From NCBI GenBank assembly GCA_020724465.1, contig DYGX01000025.1, positions 1 through 47,864 of the forward strand: 47,864 nt of DNA. The letters are read 5' to 3'. Below, in pieces: positions 41,940 through 47,864 of the stretch. The stretch is from Thermoflexus sp. GTDB taxonomy: Bacteria; Chloroflexota; Anaerolineae; Aggregatilineales; Aggregatilineaceae. The notes under the pieces are model-generated. The model was not told where the DNA came from and searched no databases. It saw only the letters and a program-made list of their open reading frames with translations. Position numbers and translations under genes: made by a program. Position 1 is the first letter of the stretch, and the number at the start of each line of letters is the position of its first letter.

Positions 41940-42740
41940 TTATGGCGCGTCATCCCTGGCACAGCGAAACCCGATAAACCACCCGCGCGCGTCGGGCGCC
42001 GCGTGAAAGCGGGTTGTCGCGCTGGTGCCGTAATCAATATAGCTACCCAATCCGCCCCGGAAGACCCGATGCCCGGTGGTATCGTCCGGGTCTTCGCGGC
42101 CATCCCCGGCATGGTAGGGGTAGGGACGGTAAAGGCTGCTCACCCACTCCCAAACGTTACCGCTGAGATCGTAGGCGCCCACCCACGACACCCCTTGAGG
42201 CCGGCTGCCCACCGGCGACGTCTGGTTGTTGAAGTTGCCGTCGTAAACCAGATTGTCCTCAATGAACTCGTCGCCCCAGGGATAGTACAGGCTATCCGGA
42301 CCGCGCGCGGCATATTCCCACTCGGCTTCGGTCGGCAGCCGCGCGCCGCGCCGGGCGCAGTGATCGCGCGCCTCGAACCAGGTGAGGTTCTCGCGCGGGT
42401 GGTCAGGGCCGCTGAACGCCCCTTCCGACCCATATTGCCCGTTGGTAACCTCATAGCGGTCGATCCAGAAGGGGCGGTCGAAACACACTTCGTGGACCGG
42501 CTGTTCATCGCGGCGCCCGTGGTAATTGCCCATCAGGAAGCAGCCCGGCGGCACCTGAACCATCTCGACGCCGCCGAACACATCGGCCACCACCGACCAC
42601 GCTTCGTTGTGCTCGATGTAGGCCGGGCGCGAGATCGTCAGGCCGAGCGGGGAACACCCGCCCATGATCAACACCAGAATCACAACCACCAGCGTGCAGT
42701 ATGCCGGACTCATGGTGTGCATGAAACGCGAGAGGCTCAC
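41940..42740 (-). CDS. Lipoprotein with a formylglycine-generating-enzyme (SUMF1/FGE-sulfatase) domain
   Basis: 266 residues. N-terminal hydrophobic stretch ending in the lipobox LIMGGC, so it is lipid-anchored outside the membrane. The remainder follows the FGE fold: VQVPPGCFLMGNYHGRRDEQPVHEV, RYEVTNGQY, RLPTEAEWEYAARG, YPWGDEF, NVWEWVSSLY, HRVFRGGLGSY and GFRCARD. The Cys that true FGEs carry after RGGSW is absent, so it is probably a non-catalytic or differently acting member. GTG start; it appears to be the first gene of the operon leading to cytochrome b. Confidence 0.82.
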   Translation of the reverse strand: MSLSRFMHTMSPAYCTLVVVILVLIMGGCSPLGLTISRPAYIEHNEAWSVVADVFGGVEMVQVPPGCFLMGNYHGRRDEQPVHEVCFDRPFWIDRYEVTNGQYGSEGAFSGPDHPRENLTWFEARDHCARRGARLPTEAEWEYAARGPDSLYYPWGDEFIEDNLVYDGNFNNQTSPVGSRPQGVSWVGAYDLSGNVWEWVSSLYRPYPYHAGDGREDPDDTTGHRVFRGGLGSYIDYGTSATTRFHAAPDARGWFIGFRCARDDAP

Positions 42741-42891
42741 CGCGAAGACCTACCCTGGGTCGCGAGTTGCATCAGACCACGGGCACATCTGCGCTCGCCG
42801 TGCAAAGCGGCGCTGCGCCCGCCCTGTTTTACCACATTTGCCCCCGGCTTTCGAATACCTCGCCGTCATGTTTGCGCCCGGTTTACGGTGG

Positions 42892-42919
42892 TTGACTCGG
42901 TCCCCCGTCTCAGTATAAT
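42892..42919 (+). promoter_or_regulatory. Strong sigma70-type promoter
   Basis: TTGACT (42892-42897), 16-base spacer, perfect TATAAT (42914-42919). Transcription would begin about 50 bases before the ATG at 42976. No other strong signal is visible in 42741-42975. Confidence 0.75.
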
Positions 42920-42975
42920 CCCCGGCGACACCCGGTTGGGCGATTAAGTCTTGAATGGTTAGAGGAGTGAAGAGA

Positions 42976-43773
42976 ATGACCCGAAAACTGGCCACTGCAC
43001 TCGTACTCCTGATTGTCGCGATGATGCTGATCCCGCAGGGCATTACGTCCGCACAGGCGCGCACGGTGAGGATTCCGGTGTGGCACGGCGTCGAAGGCGG
43101 AGCGCGTCAGTACTCGGCTTCCGCGTCGACGACGGTTGTGCTCGCCTATATCTGGGTGGCCCGCACCGCCCAGCAGGTCGAAGACTTCATGACACACGCG
43201 GACATCACCGTGACCATTAACGGCGAGCCGGTCTTCACCCCGCAGCCGGGCAAAGACCAGGGCTGGCAGTCCGTCGAAGTCTCGCAGCTCAACGATCTGG
43301 CTCGTGCTCAGTGGACCTTCCCACTCCCTGCGCTCGAAGCCGGGACGTATGAGATCCGCACCGTGATCACGCTGGACGCGGAAGTGTCGGATGGCCTTGA
43401 GCCGGCTCCGTTCAGCGGCACCGTCAACGACACTACCAATGTGCTGGTCGTCACCGGCGGTGCGACTGCCGCGGGCGCGACTGCTGGCGCGGCGGCAGCC
43501 GTGGCCGGGGATGAGGTGAACTGTAACGCCGCAGTGGGGACGTTCGTCAAGGCGGCCGTGGGCTACTGGGCGCCCGATTTCGAGAAGCCGATCGAGCCGG
43601 AGTTGATCATCCCCGAGGGCAAGACGCTGTGGACCTTCGGCCTGGACGAGACGCACCAGTTCTATCAGGTCTTGCTCGACATGCAGCTCTTCTGGGTGGA
43701 AGCCAACACGCTGGCGCCAACCCCCGACGAAGTCTGGAACAATACCCCGCTGCCGAACTGCGTCGTCGAGTGA
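42976..43773 (+). CDS. Secreted protein of unknown function, two domains joined by an Ala/Gly linker
   Basis: 265 residues from ATG 42976, behind GAGGAG. Signal peptide to about TSAQA. The first half is beta-rich (FTPQPGKDQGW, LEAGTYEIRTVITLDAEVSDG), like an Ig-type or adhesin domain. A low-complexity linker GATAAGATAGAAAAVAG follows. The C-terminal 85 residues have two Cys, many Trp/Phe and GKTLWTFGLDETHQFYQVLL. I recognise no family. It has its own strong promoter and terminator, so it is a single-gene unit, probably well expressed. Confidence 0.75.
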   Translation: MTRKLATALVLLIVAMMLIPQGITSAQARTVRIPVWHGVEGGARQYSASASTTVVLAYIWVARTAQQVEDFMTHADITVTINGEPVFTPQPGKDQGWQSVEVSQLNDLARAQWTFPLPALEAGTYEIRTVITLDAEVSDGLEPAPFSGTVNDTTNVLVVTGGATAAGATAGAAAAVAGDEVNCNAAVGTFVKAAVGYWAPDFEKPIEPELIIPEGKTLWTFGLDETHQFYQVLLDMQLFWVEANTLAPTPDEVWNNTPLPNCVVE

Positions 43774-43803
43774 TCTGTCCGCAACTTCAGCCTCGTGATC
43801 GAC

Positions 43804-43833
43804 AGGGCGCCCCGGCTGAGGGCGCCCTTTTTT
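43804..43833 (+). terminator. Rho-independent terminator
   Basis: AGGGCGCC (43804-43811) and GGCGCCCT (43821-43828), then a run of T to 43833. Outer CGACA/TGTCG bases extend the palindrome. It ends the transcript of the secreted protein gene. Confidence 0.85.
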
Positions 43834-43913
43834 GTCGGCCGCATACGGTTCCTGCTGCGCCGCACAACCTGTTTTCGGCATCTGCTGCGCGGCCTGCCCC
43901 CATGAGTTTGTGG

Positions 43914-43943
43914 TTGACAGCGGCTTTTGTTTCAAGATAGAAT
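43914..43943 (+). promoter_or_regulatory. Sigma70-type promoter of the arabinofuranosidase gene
   Basis: TTGACA (43914-43919), 18-base spacer, TAGAAT (43938-43943). The predicted start near 43950 is just before two 10-base direct repeats. Confidence 0.7.
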
Positions 43944-43954
43944 GATGAACACGA

Positions 43955-43978
43955 GAATACGATTAGCCGAATACGATT
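43955..43978 (+). repeat. Two 10-base direct repeats in the arabinofuranosidase leader
   Basis: GAATACGATT at 43955-43964 and 43969-43978, a 14-base period, immediately downstream of the predicted transcription start. A regulator binding here would block transcription. Confidence 0.5.
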
Positions 43979-44015
43979 TCAACGCCTTTGCGCACCACCG
44001 CGAGAGGGTATCGTC

Positions 44016-45488
44016 TTGAATCACATCCGGATTGACCTTAACCGCACCCTGGGGCCAATCAACCGTGATATCTTCGGGGGATTCGCCGAGCACCTGGGCC
44101 GCTGTATCTATGGCGGCATCTACGAACCCGGCTCGCCCTTCGCCGATGAGCAAGGGTTCAGGACTGACGTTCTCGACGCGCTGCGCCGCCTGCGGATGCC
44201 TGTCATCCGGTATCCGGGCGGCAATTTCGTTTCCGGCTATCGCTGGCGCGACGGCGTCGGCCCGCGCGAGGAGCGCCCTGCCCGCACCGACCTGGCGTGG
44301 GGCGCGCTCGAAACCAATCACTTTGGGACGAACGAGTTCATCACCTTCTGCCGCAAGCTGGGAACCGAGCCATACATTGCCGTCAACTGCGGCGACGGCG
44401 ACATGCGCGAAGCCCGCGATTGGGTCGAGTATTGCAACGGCACGAAAGACACGGCGCTGGTCAGGCTGCGGCGCGAGCATGGATACGAGGAGCCGCACCG
44501 GGTCAAGTATTGGGGCATCGGCAACGAGGTCGACGGCCCCTGGCAGATCGGCTTCAAAACCCCCGAGGAATACGCCCGCGCGCTGACTGAGTTCGGCAAA
44601 GCCATGCGCTGGGTGGACCCAAGCATCAAGCTGCTGGCGTCCGCCGTCTCGCTGTGGGATGGGGATTTCGTCGAGCGCGCCCAGCTCATCCTGGAGCAGG
44701 CCGGGGATCAGATCGACTACATGGCGCTGCACTGGTACGTGGACAACCACGCGAATGATTTTGCCAGGTTCATGACGGTCTCGGAGCTGATCGAGGAGCG
44801 CCTGGCGGCTTACGAAGGGCTGATCCGCGCCCTGCGGCTGGATAACGCCATCAAGCGCCCGATCCACATCGCGGTGGACGAGTGGAACGTCTGGTATCGC
44901 ACGCACCCGGTCTTCGGCAACGACCTGAACAACCTCGAAGAGATCTACAACCTGGAAGACGCGCTGGTTGTGGCGATGCATCTCAACGCCTTCATCCGCC
45001 ACGCGCGCTCGGTCCAGATGGCGAACATCGCGCAGATCGTCAACGTTATCGCGCCTATCTTCACCAAGCCGGACGGGCTGGTGCTCCAGACGATCTTCTA
45101 CCCGTTCGAGCTGTATAGCCGCACCTGTGGCCAGATCGCGCTCGACGTGGCCTGGCGGGGCGACACGTTCTCGGCGGGTGACTACACCGGGGTGCGCACG
45201 CTGGACGTCTCGGCGACATACGACGAGCAGCGCCGGCAGATCGCGCTCTACGTCGTCAACCGCAGCGAGACGGACGCGCTCGAAACGACCGTTTCGCTGC
45301 TGGATGCGCGGTTCGCCGGCCCGGCCAAGCTGTCGATCATCAACGGCCCGGGTATCAAAGCCGAAAACACATTCGCCACACCCGATCAGGTCACGCTCCG
45401 CGAGCAGGAAATCGCGCTGGACGGCCATACCTGGACCGCGGTCTTCGAGCCGCACTCGGTGACGGCGCTGGTCTGTCCGGTGATGTGA
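44016..45488 (+). CDS. abfA: GH51 alpha-L-arabinofuranosidase
   Basis: 490 residues from TTG 44016. The GH51 signature INRDIFGGFAEHLGRCIYGGIY begins the TIM barrel; VIRYPGGNFVSGYRW follows. The acid/base is Glu171 in YWGIGNEVDGPW and the nucleophile Glu289 in IAVDEWNVWY. There is no signal peptide, so it acts in the cytoplasm on arabino-oligosaccharides that have been imported. The binding-protein gene of the third importer starts 124 bases downstream on the same strand, consistent with uptake and hydrolysis of arabinose-containing oligosaccharides. Confidence 0.95.
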   Translation: MNHIRIDLNRTLGPINRDIFGGFAEHLGRCIYGGIYEPGSPFADEQGFRTDVLDALRRLRMPVIRYPGGNFVSGYRWRDGVGPREERPARTDLAWGALETNHFGTNEFITFCRKLGTEPYIAVNCGDGDMREARDWVEYCNGTKDTALVRLRREHGYEEPHRVKYWGIGNEVDGPWQIGFKTPEEYARALTEFGKAMRWVDPSIKLLASAVSLWDGDFVERAQLILEQAGDQIDYMALHWYVDNHANDFARFMTVSELIEERLAAYEGLIRALRLDNAIKRPIHIAVDEWNVWYRTHPVFGNDLNNLEEIYNLEDALVVAMHLNAFIRHARSVQMANIAQIVNVIAPIFTKPDGLVLQTIFYPFELYSRTCGQIALDVAWRGDTFSAGDYTGVRTLDVSATYDEQRRQIALYVVNRSETDALETTVSLLDARFAGPAKLSIINGPGIKAENTFATPDQVTLREQEIALDGHTWTAVFEPHSVTALVCPVM

Positions 45489-45612
45489 GGCACATTTGCC
45501 CGTCTGATGATCGCTCCAAACAGCGAGGGAGGGAGGAACACAGCAAATCAGCACCCAGCACAGCACACAACTCAGCAAATACTGCCGCCACAATTTTCGG
45601 AGGACTTACACG

Positions 45613-47001
45613 ATGAAACGCACTTTGTTGATTAGCCTGATGGCGCTGGCGCTGCTGCTCGGCATGTTTCCGCAGCCCGCTGCCGCGCAGGAACCCGTCG
45701 AGCTGGTTTACACCCAGTGGGGCGGTCCGGACGAGCTGGAAGTCTTCGATTATCTGGTGAACGTGTTCAACGAGCGCAATCCAGACATCCGGATCATCTT
45801 CCAGCCCATCCCCACCGACTACGACACCGCGCTCCAGACCATGATCGCCGGCGGCACGCCCCCCGACATCGCCATGGTCAGCGACGGCCTGTTCAACTCG
45901 CTGGTGCCAACCGGCGTGCTGGTCAACCTGCAGCCCTTCGTCGATGCCAGCGATATCGACTGGGACAACATCTGGCCGTCCGCCATCGGGCGCTATCGCT
46001 GGGACGCCGAGACCAAGACCTTCGGCTCCGGTGACATCTACGCGCTGCCGCGCGACATCGGCCCCACCGTGCTGTATATCAACGTGGACCTCTTCGAGGC
46101 TGCGGGCGTCGAACTGCCCGATCCGGTCGTGCCCATGACCTGGGACCAGATCATCGACATCGGAACCCGTATCACGGTCGATGCGGCGGGCCGGCACCCG
46201 AACGAAGAAGGGTTCGACCCCACCACTGTTGAGGTGTGGGGCGTGGGTGACCTGTGGTATGAGAACACGGTCTACGGCAACGGGGGGCGCGTCCTCAGCG
46301 AAGATGGCCGCACCTTCGTGGCGCCCTACGACCAGAACACCATCGACGCCATCCAGTTCCTGGCCGATCTCCGCCACGTGTACCAGGTCCGCCCCAGCAC
46401 CGCGCAGATCGCCTCGATGAGCGAGTCGCAGATGTTCGAAACGGGCCGCGTGGCGATGACGACCTGCGGCCGCTGGTGCGTGACGAATTACCGCCGCGTC
46501 CTGGACTTCGAGTGGGATGTTCGCCCGAACCCGGTCGGGCCAAGCGGCCAGATCACATCCTTCAACAACCAAGAAGACTGCACCTTCAGCGGCTGGTCCG
46601 GCTCGGTCGGCCTGGCGATCATCAAGGGCAGCAAAGGCGAGCAGTACGCGGAGCAGGCGTACCGCTTCATCGAGTTTATCTTCGGTGAAGAGGGGCAGAT
46701 CGAGCAGGCGAAGCTGGGCTTCCAGATCCCGAATCAGATCGACGTCGCTCACACTGACGTCTTCCGCCAGCCAGGGCTGCCGCCTGCCAATGTCGAGCCG
46801 TACTACGAGGCTGCGCGCTGCCAGTTGCCCGGCCCCTGGACGCAGACCCCGGTCTTCGGCCAGTGGTTTGACGACCTGTTCTGGAACAACGTCTGGCCGG
46901 CGGTGGTGATCGACGGCACGATGCTGGCCGAAGACGCTCTGCTTGAGAATGCCGCGGCGTTCCAGCAAGCGCTTGATGAAGCGTGGGCCACGCTCGACTA
47001 A
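45613..47001 (+). CDS. Sugar ABC importer substrate-binding protein (CUT1, family 1)
   Basis: 462 residues with CGGAGG upstream and a signal peptide ending near PAAAQEP. Mature start VELVYTQWGGPDELEVFDYLVNVF, then GGTPPDIAMVSDG, YALPRDIGPTVLYINVDLF and FETGRVAMTTCGRWC. Four internal Cys (two in CGRWC) are unusual for the family. Placement after a GH51 enzyme suggests arabinose-containing oligosaccharides as ligand. Only the first permease of this importer remains before the fragment ends. Confidence 0.9.
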   Translation: MKRTLLISLMALALLLGMFPQPAAAQEPVELVYTQWGGPDELEVFDYLVNVFNERNPDIRIIFQPIPTDYDTALQTMIAGGTPPDIAMVSDGLFNSLVPTGVLVNLQPFVDASDIDWDNIWPSAIGRYRWDAETKTFGSGDIYALPRDIGPTVLYINVDLFEAAGVELPDPVVPMTWDQIIDIGTRITVDAAGRHPNEEGFDPTTVEVWGVGDLWYENTVYGNGGRVLSEDGRTFVAPYDQNTIDAIQFLADLRHVYQVRPSTAQIASMSESQMFETGRVAMTTCGRWCVTNYRRVLDFEWDVRPNPVGPSGQITSFNNQEDCTFSGWSGSVGLAIIKGSKGEQYAEQAYRFIEFIFGEEGQIEQAKLGFQIPNQIDVAHTDVFRQPGLPPANVEPYYEAARCQLPGPWTQTPVFGQWFDDLFWNNVWPAVVIDGTMLAEDALLENAAAFQQALDEAWATLD

Positions 47002-47025
47002 GGTTGAGCGCATCGCTCGCACGGA

Positions 47026-47062
47026 AAACCTGGCACTCGGCACGATCATGAGTGCCAGGTTT
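47026..47062 (+). other. Intercistronic stem-loop after the third sugar-binding-protein gene
   Basis: AAACCTGGCACTC (47026-47038) and GAGTGCCAGGTTT (47050-47062) pair perfectly over 13 bp with an 11-base loop. A short TGACCTTTT follows. It lies 24 bases after the stop codon and 19 before the permease start. Confidence 0.75.
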
Positions 47063-47081
47063 GACCTTTTGAGGAACCACC

Positions 47082-47864
47082 ATGGCCGCCACAGTCTCCC
47101 GAACGACCAAACGGTCCCGTTTTAGCCTCAGCCTGTCGCAGCGCGACGCCATGTGGGGATACCTGTTTGTCGCGCCAGCGATCATCGGGTTTATCGTCTT
47201 CGCCGTGGGGCCGCTGATCGCCTCGTTGATTCTCAGCTTCACCCGCTGGAATCTCGTCACCGATCCCCAATGGATCGGCCTGCAGAACTGGCGCACTGTC
47301 TTCACCTTCTCGGCTGCTGAAACACCCCCTGCCCTCGATCCGGACACAGGCGAGAGACTCTTCCGCTGCGGACGCGAGAAAGTCCCCGAGTCGCAGGTGG
47401 CCGCGCTGGAAGGAACCGTCGATCAGCGCACGCGGCGCGTGATCACGTGCGATCCGATCTACACGGTGGCGTCCGACGTGTTGCCGCGCGGCTACCAGGA
47501 GATCACCAGGGTCACGCTCGGCAGCAAAGTCTATGTCCTCGGCTCGCGGGATCCGATCTTCTGGAAGAGCCTGTACAACACCGCTTTTCTGCTGTTGGGC
47601 ATCCCGATCTCGATGACGCTGTCGCTGCTGATCGCGATCATGCTCAACCAGGGGCTGCGCGGAACCGCGCTCTTCCGCGCCATCTACTACCTGCCCAGCA
47701 TCCTGCCCATCGCCGCCACCGCGCTGATCTGGACGTGGATCTTCAATCCGGACTTCGGCCTGCTGAATTACTTCTTGGGGCAGATCGGCCTGCCAAGAGA
47801 TATCAGGTGGCTAGAGGCTGTTATGCACTTTAGAGCACATGAGCCACCACCTGAACAAACCGCT
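47082..47864 (+). CDS. Sugar ABC importer permease (MalF type), 3' part replaced by the terminal repeat
   Basis: ATG 47082 with GAGGAA upstream. First membrane segment YLFVAPAIIGFIVFAVGPLIAS is followed by an unusually long outer insertion (about residues 70-160, with two Cys) before the next segment SLYNTAFLLLGIPISMTLSL. The native sequence stops at DIRWL near 47811; the frame then runs on through the repeat as LEAVMHFRAHEPPPEQT. The EAA loop and last membrane segments are missing, so the gene as it stands cannot make a working permease. Confidence 0.85.
   Translation, partial: MAATVSRTTKRSRFSLSLSQRDAMWGYLFVAPAIIGFIVFAVGPLIASLILSFTRWNLVTDPQWIGLQNWRTVFTFSAAETPPALDPDTGERLFRCGREKVPESQVAALEGTVDQRTRRVITCDPIYTVASDVLPRGYQEITRVTLGSKVYVLGSRDPIFWKSLYNTAFLLLGIPISMTLSLLIAIMLNQGLRGTALFRAIYYLPSILPIAATALIWTWIFNPDFGLLNYFLGQIGLPRDIRWLEAVMHFRAHEPPPEQTA
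47811..47862. repeat. Terminal inverted repeat, right copy
   Basis: Exact reverse complement of 1-52, beginning CTAGAGGCTGTT at the inner edge. Two further bases remain to the end of the window. It replaces the rest of a permease gene. The segment itself has internal partial dyads (TGCACTTTAGAGCA; AGGTGG...CCACCT), as expected for a transposon end. Confidence 0.85.

Noticed and set aside
43932-45593. 553-codon minus-strand open frame opposite abfA
   Set aside because: The plus strand carries an unambiguous GH51 enzyme with both catalytic residues.
1-47864. CRISPR arrays, tRNA or rRNA genes
   Set aside because: No regularly spaced repeats, cloverleaf with a 3' CCA-type end, or conserved rRNA segments were recognised on reading both strands.

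Overview
The window is GC-rich bacterial chromosome. Gene content suggests a member of the Chloroflexota, perhaps Anaerolineae-like: several sugar importers without their own ATPase, an Hdr-Mvh hydrogenase cluster in a bacterium, cytochrome b with Rieske protein, and secreted proteins with ordinary Sec signal peptides. This placement is inference; there is no rRNA or other marker gene to test it. I saw no tRNA, rRNA, CRISPR array, phage gene or transposase. The first and last 52 bases are identical in inverted orientation, and each interrupts a gene (an NfeD/ClpP-class protease-like gene on the left, a sugar-importer permease on the right). The fragment therefore appears to end inside two copies of the same repeated, probably insertion-sequence-like, element.

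Layout. 1-3648 (minus): cut NfeD-like gene, secreted alpha/beta hydrolase, secreted Vgb-like beta-propeller protein, and an anchored protein with Vps62-like motifs. 3894-12531: ornithine cyclodeaminase-family gene (plus) facing a minus-strand run of livK-livH-livM-livG-livF, an EamA exporter and a FAD amine/amino-acid oxidase; together these look like an amino-acid uptake and oxidation unit. 12532-14160: two mostly non-coding stretches around a small CDP-alcohol phosphatidyltransferase-like gene. The second stretch holds a candidate promoter-to-terminator small RNA of about 90 nt and three LacI-type operators. 14161-18569: LacI-family regulator and a CUT1 sugar importer (binding protein plus two permeases). 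18605-21378: divergent histidine kinase and LuxR-type response regulator; the regulator has Glu where the phosphorylated Asp should be. 21626-28740: one tight operon, hdrC-hdrB-hdrA-mvhD-mvhG-mvhA plus a hydrogenase maturation protease, predicted to form a soluble electron-bifurcating [NiFe]-hydrogenase/heterodisulfide-reductase-like complex.

28745-34354: Gfo/Idh/MocA oxidoreductase (minus), divergent from a second CUT1 importer followed by a zinc-type sugar/polyol dehydrogenase. 34457-36670: large polytopic membrane protein of GT-C-like build. 36667-42740 (minus): FGE-domain lipoprotein, cytochrome b, Rieske protein, a membrane-anchored di-haem cytochrome c fused to a PQQ-type sugar dehydrogenase, and an anchored SGNH hydrolase. 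This is probably a quinol-oxidising complex co-made with a periplasmic dehydrogenase. 42976-47864: unknown secreted protein, GH51 arabinofuranosidase, and a third CUT1 importer whose first permease is cut by the terminal repeat.

The theme is heterotrophy on plant-type sugars and amino acids, combined with H2-linked redox balancing and a respiratory chain. A recurring design feature is a strong stem-loop just after the binding-protein gene in all four ABC importer operons. No sugar ATPase is present, so the three sugar importers probably share one encoded elsewhere.
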